DNA of 64,000 nucleotides from Arctopsyche grandis. Taxonomy: Eukaryota; Arthropoda; Insecta; Trichoptera; Hydropsychidae. Both the position numbers and the translations under genes were made by a program. The stretch covers positions 12,622,501-12,686,500 of the forward strand of contig NC_135367.1 in NCBI RefSeq assembly GCF_051622035.1, in the 5' to 3' direction. Positions 35,601 to 61,615 of the stretch are shown one piece after another (position 1 is the first letter of the stretch; each line of letters starts with the position of its first letter). The notes beneath the pieces are model-generated. The model saw only the letters and a program-made list of their open reading frames with translations, was not told the DNA's origin and did not search any database.

Positions 35601-38011
35601 TTTTGCTGATTTGAACCAATTTTACATAAATCGACCGGTGCAGATATATAGATTCATATATAAATTTCCGAATTGTGATCAATTCATTTGAGATGTTTAT
35701 TAAATGTGTTTAAATGAATCAATCAGTTATTCAATTTGAATGTACTGATCTAATGCAGCACACAAATCGACTGTACCGATAGATTCTCACGCTTTTCCAC
35801 CGATTCGACGTAAAAGTTGCAACACATCGAACCGCTTTTTATTATATCATCAACCGAATTAAATTTTACACCACAACCGAGCGTTTTATATGCATCGAAC
35901 CACACTCGCATTAAAATCACGCAAGGTCAACATTTCTCAAGTCGACTATACACGTGCCGCCACATTTTCTTCCGCAACAGAACCTTGCGCAAGAGCATTC
36001 CTAGAATGCGCATCTTATAAAATGATAAAATGTTATTTCATGTTCGCACATCGGACGGGAGATGCTAAGCCGCACAAAGCCGTCAAAGCAAAACAAATAA
36101 TACAAGACCTTGTGCAGACAGTTGCAGCTGCTAGAGAAGAACAACACTTCTCGGAAATCGAAAGTGGAATTTGCGCGTCGCATTTTTTCTTTTTACATAT
36201 TTATATTGGAATGATGTGAGGAGTATCGATGGTTGCCAATGGCTGTCTGTTCGTTGGCAATGGTTAAATATTAATTTTCTCCGTACTGAAAGCGTTTCCC
36301 AGAAGTGCTTGGCTTACCGAGAATGGGGGCTTGGTCCCGACTTGGCCAACAGTTTTTTGGTATTTTATTATCGTTAGTACGTGTTTATTTAAAATTATAT
36401 TATTTACTACCCCGAAAAGGTCGTGACGCTCGCTCGCGTGTCTGGAGAATATTTTTAGAGATAGTTTATTGGGAGTTTTCTATGAGTTTTGTTCCCAAAT
36501 CGAGTTTGCAAGTGTGCATGCGCTTAATAGGTTTATAATTACAATCATTAACATATTTTACATACATGTTAAGGCTTTGTATGTGCGTATTTAATGATTT
36601 ATTTGTGATATGAAATATGGAATTTTATTACATATGTCTTCTGTTGATTGAAATTCACATGCTTATTATATGTACTTAAATTCAATAAAATTCACCTTGA
36701 TTTTTTAAAAACTTTTCTTATGTAATCAAATCATGTTATACTTTGTTCATTACACGAAAGAAAGTAAATTTGAACTCCATTTCAACTACTTTTTCTTTGA
36801 AAACTTGTTACATTCCATATTTATTTAACTAAAACGTTCATATAACTTTGAAAACATTTCAATTCTAATACATTATAATTTCGAATTTTATTCGACTTTG
36901 ATTGTCACCTTCATAAATAGTAAGGACACACTCAAAAAGGCGGCACAGCACGCCTAGGTACATAGACTCCAGCTGTGAAAAGCATGTCTTCATATCATTG
37001 TTAATATCGTATTCGTATTATTTCGACACATTTCTTCAAATATGGGAATCACCGTTAAACTCTAGGGCGGGGGGGGGTTTTGCAAAGGGTACAAATTTGG
37101 CCTAACATCGTTTTTTTTGCATCGTATCTCTGTCTTTATATTTGTGTATATTTATTTGTTAAATGAAGCATAGTTCTTATATTCTTTTTATTTTGATTTC
37201 AGCTAATGGAGGAAACGGAATGATGCTGAGCGTGTCGACCCACTGTCCCAAGTGCCAGCATGTCTTCTCTTTGGGAGTCTGCGGCGGCACCACCGGTGGC
37301 AACTGTCGAGATGGTCTCGCACTCTCCGGCGGTGGACTCGTTTGGCCCCCGTCGTCTCCGTCACCAGCCCCTAACCACGTTTCCTCACCGACGATATTCT
37401 TCCCGTTCGCCTCACCGCCGGAGCAAGACCTTAACCGCCTGGCGAAGACGGACGCTCACCTCCGCCTGTCCGGGTGGTACTACGAAGACCTCACATGGCA
37501 AGAGAGCCAGCGGGTCCTCAACAACGCCCCACCGGGGACTTTCCTGATCAGAAACTCGAGCGATCACAAGTTCTTATATTCACTGAGTGTACAAACATTG
37601 AAAGGACCCACATCGGTCAGGCTCCATTATAATTCTGGATTGTTCAGATTGGACGCCGAGCCCGTGCTGGCTCCGCTGATGCCTCAATTTGACTGTGTTG
37701 TTAAGTTAGTGGAGTATTATATTCAAGTGACGTCGACTAGAGACAAAGAGTGTCGGAACGGAGAGGGTGTTTGGGCCGGCGCCCGAGGACATGTTTGGGT
37801 GGATGCTGAAGGTGGGCCACACTCTCCGGTGGAAGTGAGAAGGCCGCTGCTGTCTGCGCCACCTCGGTTAGGGCACTCTGCTCGGTTGGCCGTTTGGAGA
37901 GCTCTCCGAGACGCGGCACCCTCGTCTTTACCTCTGCAGTCACCAGTGAGACAACTGGGACTGCCGTTGCCTTTGCAAGACTACCTCGAAGAATACCCGT
38001 ACACCTGCTGA
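32519..38011 (+). CDS. Suppressor of cytokine signaling, SOCS2/CISH-like (2 coding exons)
   Basis: Join 32519-32633 and 37203-38011 (307 aa). The donor is AACG|GTACTT, the acceptor TTGATTTCAG|CT, and the split codon gives Ala39 with the frame kept. Residues about 50-65 have a Cys-rich STHCPKC motif. The SH2 domain spans about 130-212 (WYYEDLTW, GTFLIRNS with the phosphotyrosine-binding Arg155, SVRLHYNSGLFRLD, VVKLVEYY) and is closest in pattern to vertebrate CISH/SOCS2. The C-terminal SOCS box (about 255-307) has an Elongin BC-like SARLAVWRAL and the Cul5-box LPLP followed by LQDYLEEYPY at the very end. A low-complexity linker of about 40 residues separates the two. Family role: SH2 binds phosphotyrosine on receptors or JAK, and the SOCS box recruits Elongin B/C-Cul5 to ubiquitinate them, giving negative feedback on JAK/STAT. 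Start choice is inferred. Confidence 0.85.
33205..33380 (+). repeat. tRNA-derived SINE or tRNA relic
   Basis: A-box-like TAGACAAGTGGTTA at 33216-33229 and B-box-like GGGTTCAGTCCC at 33259-33270 are 30 bp apart. The flanks CAGCAGAAT and ATTGCTGCTG can pair as an acceptor stem. After the head comes an unrelated body containing an inverted repeat GTTTGTCAATTT/AAATTGACAAC. This is the layout of a tRNA-headed SINE. It lies in the SOCS intron. Confidence 0.5.
33711..33855. mobile_element. MITE family 3 copy (TTAGGGCA ends)
   Basis: It starts ATTAGGGCATGG and ends AAAAGCATTTTGCCCTAGAT, with ACACGTTCCAACAGTGCTGAA inside. It matches 35427-35569. It carries a short local ATGGATAATC duplication. Confidence 0.55.
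34440..35136. other. SOCS intron, no feature recognised
   Basis: Short overlapping open frames on both strands. The 34650-34760 stretch is GC-richer (CGCGACGCTCCGGGGGTCG), but I cannot tie it to an exon. Confidence 0.35.
35137..35200. mobile_element. MITE family 3 fragment
   Basis: GATGGACACTCCTTAGGGCAA, then ATACACGTTCCAACCGTGCTG then AATTCAAAAG. It is the left half of the element at 35427-35569. Confidence 0.5.
35427..35569. mobile_element. MITE family 3, complete copy
   Basis: The ends GGATGGATACTCATTAGGGCAAT and (inverse) GTGGATGGTCATTAGGGCAAT form imperfect terminal inverted repeats of about 20 bp around a 100-bp core. Non-coding. Lies in the SOCS intron. Confidence 0.55.
35760..36230 (+). 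other. GC-richer intronic stretch with a 109-codon frame, possible unrecognised exon
   Basis: A frame at 35890-36219 encodes a stretch with codon-like regularity in its centre (AKPHKAVKAKQIIQDLVQTV, then AAAREEQHF), unlike the surrounding AT-rich intron. No domain is recognised, and flanking splice signals joining it in frame with the SOCS exons were not found. It may be an alternative first exon, a gene relic, or chance. Confidence 0.2.
36918..37065 (+). mobile_element. MITE family 1 fragment in the SOCS intron
   Basis: It starts AGTAAGGACACACTC (the shorter subfamily end) and runs GGCACAGCACGCCTAGGTAC, CATAGACTCCAGCTGTG, TTCTTCAAATATGGGAATCACCG, ending in TAGGGCGGGGGGGGG about 140 bp before exon 2. 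Confidence 0.65.
37203..38011 (+). CDS. SOCS exon 2 (SH2 and SOCS box)
   Basis: The exon begins after the acceptor AG at 37201-37202 and holds the whole SH2 domain and SOCS box, ending TACACCTGCTGA. It stands out strongly by GC content from its AT-rich flanks. The in-frame ATG at 37163 lies in the intron ahead of the polypyrimidine tract and is not the start. If exon 1 were wrong, ATG37221 or ATG37224 (MMLSVST) could serve. Confidence 0.9.
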
Positions 38012-40680
<2,669 letters not shown>

Positions 40681-40802
40681 AATTAAACATAACATTTGTT
40701 TTGCTTTATTCTTTTGTTTTTTTTTCTTCTGACAACTAAATGACAACCTACAAATAAATACATTCACACTTACAAATACAACAACATTTGAACCAAATAC
40801 GG

Positions 40803-40910
40803 CCTGTGGAGTCGGAGTCATGGAATCGTGGCTTTCTGGCTGGAGTCGTTGAAAATTATGAGCACTCTGACTCCGATTTTGCGTTTAAATCGCATTTGAA
40901 TTTTTACTTA
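40803..40910. repeat. GACTCC-element fragment
   Basis: TGTGGAGTCGGAGTCATGG, GGCTGGAGTCGTTG, then CTGACTCCGATTTTGC and GTTTAAATCGC. The same end is at 20895-20962. Confidence 0.45.
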
Positions 40911-40936
40911 ATATACATACATATATGAATATTTTT

Positions 40937-41190
40937 TATTTATTTATTTAAAGTTCGGACCATTGTAGCATTACAGGAATTCCTTAGCGCCACGATGGTC
41001 AAAAATATAACAGAAAAGAAACAAAATAATAACTAAAGAAATTAGACATGACAAAAACAAAACATATACATACATATAAAAATAATAAGCTATGTAATAG
41101 CGGATAATAATAATAATTACAAATTATAAAAAAAACAACAAAGAAGGGAATATTGAACTAAGAATGACTCAATAGTACCTAATGTATACA
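40937..41190 (-). mobile_element. Possible LINE 3' end with poly(A)
   Basis: A T-rich start (TTTTTTATTTATTTATTT) followed by AAAGTTCGGACCATTGTAGC, ACAGGAATTCCTTAGCGCC and ACGATGGTC has the look of an inverse LINE 3' UTR, similar in layout to the tail at 3704-3890. No coding remnant is left. Confidence 0.3.
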
Positions 41191-41489
41191 GATCTTGAGA
41201 CATTGTTCCTATTTTTGCCTTTTTTACAAACCTCTTATGTTTCACTTACGATTAAAATTCAGGAAAAAATTTGCCTCTTATCCGATCGTTTTCATACTTT
41301 ATTCTCATATTTAGATCAAATTGAGGAGAGGCTTGATATTTGACAAATCCTGTTACTCGAATGAGTACATTTTATAAGAATACATACATTTGTATGTATC
41401 TATGTATTGATATATAAAAAATATACAAAACATTCAAACGAAAAAAAAGTTAATGACTTACATAGTTCATTATGAAGCTGGGATAAATG

Positions 41490-41901
41490 CACCCAAGACA
41501 ACCACACTCTCGAGACGTCCAAACTTTAAAAGGTGCTCAAGAAGAACTAAGGCAATATATAGAATTCCACAAAAAAGCTTCAAGAGGTATTTGTATGTTT
41601 TCCGTGGGTACTGAGTCAGCAATATGCATCTGTTTCTATGGCACAACTTTATTTACATTTGCGTGAGTGGGATACAAGAGGATGCTGTGACGTCATACCG
41701 CATCCTCTAGTGTCCTGCACGCACACACGTAAGTAAGGCTGTGCGACGAAAACGGAGAATTTCACCGCACGCCACTGACTCTACATATTGCATAAGCACT
41801 GCTGACCCTTTTTTGTGGAATTCTACTGCCGGAGTTCTTCTTGAACGCCTTTGAAAATTAGGATTTCTCGAGACTGCACCACTATTCAGTGCATTTGGGT
41901 G
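41490..41901. mobile_element. MITE with long (about 85 bp) terminal inverted repeats
   Basis: The left arm (CACCCAAG, then CTCGAGACGTCC, GCTCAAGAAGAAC, AGAATTCCACAAAAAAG) recurs inversely at the right end (CACCCAAAT, CTCGAGAAATCC, GTTCAAGAAGAAC, AGAATTCCACAAAAAAG). The core contains a second hairpin, AGAGGATGC/GCATCCTCT at 41677-41708. 412 bp, no coding. Confidence 0.65.
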
Positions 41902-41937
41902 AATTCAAAAAATGAATGAACGGGAACCTTTATCCGG

Positions 41938-42425
41938 GTCTATGGAGTCGTTAAAAAATAACTCTAATCATACTCCAACATTTTCCCTCAATTCGAATCC
42001 TGACTTGGATTAAAGAATCTCATTCGAATATATTTTATTTTATTTTATTAATTGAAAAATCAACAGACAGGATGTACAGAGATAGGTATAAAAAAAACAA
42101 AAAGTAAATAAATAATATATGTAACATCCGAGTCCAATAATAGATTTTTACAAAAATGAAAAAGATAAATATAAGGAAAACAAATTAAAAAGTAAAGAAT
42201 AAAGGCATGACAAAATATGTAGTACATTGCATAATTAAACTATAGTATAATTATAGTATAGTATATATATATATTATGAATATGCTGTGTGGCATATATG
42301 TAGATACATATACATATTTTATTATTTATATTATAATCACATTGACGCTTTGGGGCAACCTGTCAAGTCTCTGTGGTATTGATTTTTTTAAATAAAATAA
42401 AATAGTGAACGGTCCTGAGACCCGT
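41938..42425. other. Repeat remnants, undefined
   Basis: ATGGAGTCGTTAAAAAATAAC (GACTCC-type) at 41940, then a T-rich block at 42033 followed by AACAGACAGGATGTACAGAG, again resembling an inverse LINE tail. Boundaries cannot be set. Confidence 0.25.
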
Positions 42426-42530
42426 ACAAAATATGCATACAATCTGTCGGAATCATATCCATCTGGACTTAAAATCACAGATTGAAGTAAAAATCACAAA
42501 TTCTGTATGTATTTCCTTATTTATGTGGAA

Positions 42531-42690
42531 TCATCATCATCAGTCGTCATCCACTGCTGGATGAAGGCCTCCAACGCGCTTCCATTCGTCTCCTTTGGGC
42601 AACTCTCATCCATCTCATCCCATACTTTTTTCTGACTTCATCTACCTATCTCCTTTGTGGCCTTCCTTGCATTATGCATTCTCTCAGGTA
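42531..42690 (-). mobile_element. 5'-truncated RTE-like LINE tail (copy C)
   Basis: Inverse of the GEAFIQ-WMANG tail: CATCCACTGCTGGATGAAGG, CGCTTCCATTCGTCTCC, CAACTCTCATCCATCTCATCC and TTCTCTCAGGTACCATTC in order. Cut off after about 160 bp. Confidence 0.65.
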
Positions 42691-42699
42691 CCATTCATT

Positions 42700-44077
42700 A
42701 TACACTTACAACTTGTGAATATAATTAAAATAAAAATGATTAGATATTACATGCTGAATATCAATGAGTATGTCAGATATCTAAATGCAAGTTGTAAATG
42801 TGATATTTTCGTAATTTTTCTCCTACGCATGAGCCGCCATTGAAAATAACTGACCCGTCTTGAATGCGCATTAATGTACATATATCATTACCATTTGTGT
42901 TGTAGAAATTCTTTCTGATGAATTAGACATAAAGAAAAACAAATTTGTATAAAGAATTGGTTTTATTATTTAATAATAATAATAAAAAAGTAATACAAAA
43001 TTGCTAATGTATTAATGATTATTTATAAAATATTCTTATTGTATAACATCGACTTTCATATTAAATAGCACAACGTACCAGACTACTGATAATAATTTGA
43101 GCCTACATTTTTTTTATTGTTTTTGTTTGTTTTAAACTTCATAAGATTTAATATTTATATACATATTAGTTATAGCTTTCGTTGCAAGCGCTATTACATA
43201 TTACTAATTAAAAATAATAAACAAGTGAAAAAATTAAATAAAACAAAAATTTTCTTAATAAATTTATTATAGTGTTTTATTATAGAATAAAAAACATTTA
43301 AAACACGTTGATTTTTCACAAAATCATATTAATTATAAAATAAAAAAAAGTAAATACAATAAGTAAAATGCCTTAAATACATACGGGTCGGTCCAAAAAC
43401 AAAAACAATATTAGAAAAAGTGACGCAAAGGAAAAGCTTGCATAGTTTTTAAGACACGAGAAATTTGATAAAGAGGTTAGTTGATTTTATATAAACGTAT
43501 AAAGCCGATTGAAATAAGAGCATGCTGTACATTATATTGGATACTTTGCGACGCCAAAAAAATAAAGATCATCTATTCAGAACCGCCCGTACAATGTATA
43601 CATACATATATTTAGCGGCGTTAGTTGAAATTTCAAATTTACAAAAAAAAAAGTTAAGTAAACATGACGTTCAAATATTCGAAATCTCGGCACGAGAAAG
43701 GTTTTCACTTTTGAGCAACGATGTATGTAGTTCATTATTATTATGCAAATATTCCGCTCGCAATATTTTTTTTATTTATTTATATTTTAAATCTATATGT
43801 ATTTATAAAATCAGTCTGAATTTGGAATTTACATAAGATTATCTAATAGCCTGTTTGTTCAATCAAACATGTTAGTTTAGAAACAAAAAATATATAAAAT
43901 AAAAAAAGAAAAGATCGAGAAAGTTTCTTTCTCCCGGTTCTATACATATTTCTACATTGTATATAATATATATATATAATAATAATAAAATATAAAAAAA
44001 GAACATAAGTAATAAATAGCTGAACAAATTGATTTCATCAAAAAGTTAATTACGCATTGTGTCAGAAGAATTACAAT
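42700..44077. other. Intergenic AT-rich region between the two convergent genes
   Basis: No supported gene. A 104-codon plus frame at 43522-43836 is interrupted-looking and has no domain. The right part may be distal 3' UTR of zip if more distal poly(A) sites are used. Confidence 0.35.
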
Positions 44078-44083
44078 TTATTT
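44078..44083 (-). terminator. Candidate poly(A) signal of zip
   Basis: AATAAA on the minus strand, about 120 nt past the zip stop codon. It is the first such hexamer. More distal ones exist in the AT-rich DNA to the left. Confidence 0.4.
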
Positions 44084-44203
44084 TTAATGGGACACTTCGA
44101 AGCAAAGGTACTGCGTTGAATATATTGAAGTCACTTGATATAAAACCGCGAATTAATAAAAAAAAAGTTGAATCGTGTGTATCAAGGAATGGGTCAAATA
44201 AGC

Positions 44204-57357
<13,154 letters not shown>

Positions 57358-59839
57358 CTGAAAACATAAATTAAACACACATAAGAAACGAATCACAGTA
57401 TAAAGTACAATATTTTACATAATAATTGTAATAGTTACCATAATTAGGTTTCATTTTAGTATTAATTCGATTGCATACCATGGTTTCATCGATCAGACGG
57501 TACATTTTAAATTTGAACGTTCCTGTAATTTTAATATGTTATGGCTAGAACTTGAACAGCATATAAAATTGTTCACATATTTGCTATACACAGTTTGTTG
57601 TGGGTTTTTCTACAGTACATATTCGAAGGAAACAAATCTAATCAACGTTTGCCCTTGACCCAACAAACATTCCAACAAAAGAACAGTCTCTTAATGATTT
57701 CTAACAAGATTTATGTTTCAAAAACGTTAACAGACTGTACATTTCAGATAAGCTTAAAAAACTTTCCAACTAAAACTATTTTTAGAGAAAATTGAATAGT
57801 TTTAAAATATGACAGATGGTATTTTAAAGACATTTCTAAACGTAATATTGATAGAATGTTATAGATATAATGACGCTATTGTTGTAAACAAGCCTGTTTA
57901 ATATAAGGGGAGTAAGGAAGTAAAGTAGTAACCAACAACATGGTCGAATCAGTGCCAACTCACAGGATGGCGACCCAAATTCGATGAATGTCGTAGAACT
58001 TATTCCTAAATGGATCTATTTTATGTCAGATTGACAATCAAATGATGATTTGAGTCCTAAAACGGGATCAGCAGCCTAAATGGGACCAATCTGAAAGATA
58101 CTATTACTGCAACGGCTTCCCTTGTACCACTTTAAAATATAATACTTGGATAAAGGTACTGCAAGTAAGAAAAAGTCTCAAAAGTCGTTGTTTGATAATA
58201 TTTCAACCTACTCTTATACGACTTTTTGTCACTCACTCATCAGACATTAGCATTTCAATGAAAAGTATACAGCTGAAGAGAATATATTCGACATATTGTA
58301 TATGCATAGCAATTCATCTAAAATTTGACACTATTCCATTCAGAATCAATCAACATATGTATGTACATTCAATTCTAGTCAGCATCTTAGTTCAATGATA
58401 ATGATGATTTAAATATAATATCTATGACATTATATGTACGTACAGAACTACATAAGAGTTTCCACTTAATATAAAAAATAATAATAGTCGAGATAAGGAA
58501 CTATTCAACTATTTATCGAAAGTAATTTAAACAGGGAACGAGACTCAGACCACAAACGACAAAAACCACCGCATTATTCCAACGAATCACAAAGTAGAAT
58601 GTGCAACACATACCGAAACATCCTTATTCAAATTCAACACGGTACGTGTGCAGATACACAATTTAACAAAATCTGTCCATCGTGAATTACTCAAACCTGT
58701 TTTCCACCACCACTGGAGCACTAAACGTCAACTCGAGTTATACACTCGCCGCCTCAAGCCAATGATTAATTACATGAGCCATATCACATACATATTACGT
58801 ATCATACATACACACATTCGGTTCAACAATTCCGTAATAGAAATGTAACGAACGTAAGGAAATCGTATGAAAAATTCACGTGACCCAGAAGTTGAGGGTC
58901 AGTGCATCTCTCGAATGCGACACCGTGTCGCCTGCAAGCCTCAAGAACCGAATTCCAAACATATCCAAATGACACGGTCATTAGTTACGGGCCAGAGAAT
59001 GGTCCAAGTTGAAAGTGAACCTTTGTTATTAATACATTGTAAGTTTGCAATTTTTAACTACCACTGGTGGTCTGATTCGGTTTCGTCATTATTAAAGAAT
59101 CTGCATTTGTGAGATGTACCATTGTGTGTATGCAGTTAAGAATGTTGAGATACGACCAGGTAGTTCCTGGGTGCATGACGTGCATCTGAGTCACCTGACA
59201 TACGAAGGATCACACCGTTATTTTAAAGAAATTGATGATGCATTCTAGAGTTTATATGCTGGTTGATTGCATTGACAATTATTATTTTGTTAAATTTACA
59301 ATTATATCAGATAAATTGGCAAACTCCAGTAGGAAACGATCGATTTGGATTCACAAAAATATCCAAGTCTGGCCAGCATACAATTTGAATCGAATAAAAC
59401 CAGAACCAGTTAAAAATGCCTGTTTAAAGTTTAAATAATGCAAAATTTACGAAGTTGATTATTGTAATTTGGTATAAAAAATCATTTTATCGTACATTAA
59501 ACGTCGAATAAATGTAAATGTAAAATAAATGCAAGAAATGAAAAAAATAACGGCTAAAGCTAAGCCATCATTTCAAGGCGGATATCATTCTCAATATGAC
59601 CGTTGAGAGCGGCGGGTATTGAATTCTTCCTCTATCTCGCTTCTATGAGACACGTATACAAGAGGTTTCTCACGAAAATAATTATTCTGTTTTTATTGAG
59701 CAAAGTTTTTATTTCGTAATGACACAATTCGAATCATAGAGGTTTTGATGAGGAATACATAAAATATGAAAACCCTGCATTCAGTATATTTGGAGAAATA
59801 AAATAAAATATGAGTTCTGATCACTCGCTATCCATTACA
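57358..59839 (-). other. zip: Part of the zip 5' intron, nothing recognised
   Basis: Searched for the missing N-terminal motor exon on the minus strand. No stretch ends in the expected Y-S-G-L-I-Y followed by GT. No repeat boundaries recognised. Confidence 0.4.
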
Positions 59840-60130
59840 ATGCGTCTTTTTTTTAATAGTTTTGCATATGCAAAAAATTACGCTAGCCTGATCTGCCATT
59901 CTAAACCTCACCCCCCCTCCCCCCAGAGTGTTTTCGGTTATATATTTTTCTTGTATTGACATATGTTTGACAGTAATCGATAACGGCGGTTCTCATATTC
60001 GAAGAAATGTAGGAGAAACTTGTCTAAATAATAAGATCGTAAGAATTAAGAATGACATAAGACACGCCGATTCACAGTTGGAGTCTACCTAGGCATGCCG
60101 GACCGTACGATTATGTGTGACTGCGTCTTA
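59840..60130 (-). mobile_element. MITE family 1 copy
   Basis: TAGTTTTGCATATGCAAAAAA, ACGCTAGCCTG, CCAGAGTGTTTTCGGTTAT, CAGTAATCGATAACGGCGG, AATGTAGGAGAAACTTGTC and GCATGCCGGACCGTACGATT. Contains a C-rich run (ACCCCCCCTCCCCCCAG) where other copies read CACCCCC. Confidence 0.7.
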
Positions 60131-61084
60131 GCATTTACTATTCCTGTTTACATTTTGTTCATTCAAATGGAGAAAGACATTTCCAGAACCACAAAGGTTT
60201 AAAGACAATGGATACATGTCGCATGATGCCAAAACTCAAAATTAGCACATAAAGTGCCAATCGCTGATTCACCAACGTACAATTACATATGTTGTGAAAA
60301 ATAAAAAGAAAACCACAATTTCCACTGCCGACATTTTGCGTCATATCGATGAATGTTTACAGGATCTGTCCACTTCCACATAATAAAATATAAATGTAAT
60401 AAATAACAAGCTTGTGATATCATCGAAATAAAACGCACACAGGATGAGCGATTATGCACAATTCGTATGCCAAATTCGCAGAAGAGGATCTTTAAATGTG
60501 ACACCGAGCGAAAAATGAAAACAATGCTCGTCAAACTGTCGAATTATTTTAATTGAACAATTGCGAGAACATCTGGCGTGAATCGAACTCTATAAATAAT
60601 CGACCACATTTTCTTACCAAATATGTAAGTACGCTCGTTTTCAAAAATGACATATTTCTACTAAAAATATGTATTGTATTATAAATGCATGCGTTATCGC
60701 ATCCTTTCTAAATAGAAACCGCAAACTTCCATCGCGTTTCCCTTTAAAAGTCGACGAATTAAAACGACCGCATGGTTTATCAATTTGAAATATGTATATA
60801 ATAAAATGATTTGATGAATGAAAATTGATAAATTAGAATTTTGAAAGACGACTTTAGACTGCTGCAGAGTCGAAAAGGATGTTCGACAAACGTGTACGAA
60901 TATATGTAAATATAAACTTCTGAGTAATAGCATACTAATATACGCTAAGTATTTGAGTCAATATTTGACATGATACTGAGAATACTTATTCGATTATTGA
61001 TTAGAGAGAATGATTATTCCATTCACAATATGTTCGATTATTCGTACTAAGCAATCGGCACGAACAATCGACCTATTATAACTA
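60131..61084 (-). other. zip: Part of the zip 5' intron, nothing recognised
   Basis: Short overlapping minus frames (60159-60534 and 60694-60933) show no myosin similarity or other domain. Confidence 0.4.
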
Positions 61085-61215
61085 GATGTAGGATAGTCAC
61101 AGTGCTATCCATTGTTCGGCAAACCTTTAACAATACATTTACAACCTTTGAACAATACACGGCCCCCTCAGGCTCCGGTGACTAATTATAACACTGAGAG
61201 TGTTATAATTAGTCA
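61085..61215. repeat. Dispersed repeat ending in a 35-bp perfect palindrome
   Basis: The body matches 26975-27068. Directly after CTCCGGT comes GACTAATTATAACACT-GAG-AGTGTTATAATTAGTC (61180-61214), a hairpin with 16-bp perfect arms and a 3-base loop. Confidence 0.75.
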
Positions 61216-61254
61216 TAGTTATAATTATAACTCCGGTGACTAATTATATCGGCG

Positions 61255-61350
61255 TGGAGACTAATCAATCTTTACTATGTTTGACATATTAAATTCGAAT
61301 TTGACAATAATTTTTGTTGGCTTGCTCTCGTTTAAGGTATATGAGCGTTT
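61255..61350. repeat. Remnant of MITE family 2
   Basis: AATCAATCTTTACTATGTTTG, AATTCGAATTTGACAATAATT and GGCTTGCTCTCGTTTAAGG match 53405-53475 of the element in the zip intron, without the termini. Confidence 0.5.
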
Positions 61351-61373
61351 AAAAAAATGTGCGATTTTGATAT

Positions 61374-61615
61374 AGATATGCAATGGGCGGTCCACGTGGC
61401 TAGAATAATGGACGAAAGGTGGACAAAAAAAATACTAGAATAGTACCCGAGAGAATGCGAAAGGGTAAGGAAGACCGCAGGGAAGATGGGTAGACGAAAT
61501 TAGGAAAATGTGTGGAGTGAGACAGATGAGAGTTGCGCAAAACAGAGACGAATGGAAGCGTGTTGGAGAGGCCTTCATCCAGTAGTGGATGGCGAATGGC
61601 TGTAGATGACGAAGA
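61374..61615 (+). mobile_element. RTE-like LINE tail, least decayed copy
   Basis: In one plus frame it starts MQWAVHVARIMDERWT, then after an indel RWVDEIRKMCGV, MRVAQNRDEWKRVGEAFIQ, one TAG, WMANG. This is the C-terminus of an endonuclease/reverse transcriptase of the RTE-like type and serves as the key for the other copies, which are in opposite orientation. Confidence 0.75.

Noticed and set aside
37163..37202. In-frame ATG upstream of the SOCS exon giving a 282-residue frame with a hydrophobic start (signal-peptide look)
   Set aside because: The stretch is the polypyrimidine tract and acceptor of the intron (TTTTATTTTGATTTCAG). Exon 1 at 32519 joins in frame, and SOCS proteins are not secreted.
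60159..60534. Possible N-terminal motor exon of zip
   Set aside because: The translated residues show none of the expected motor N-terminus and no ...SGLIY end before a donor.
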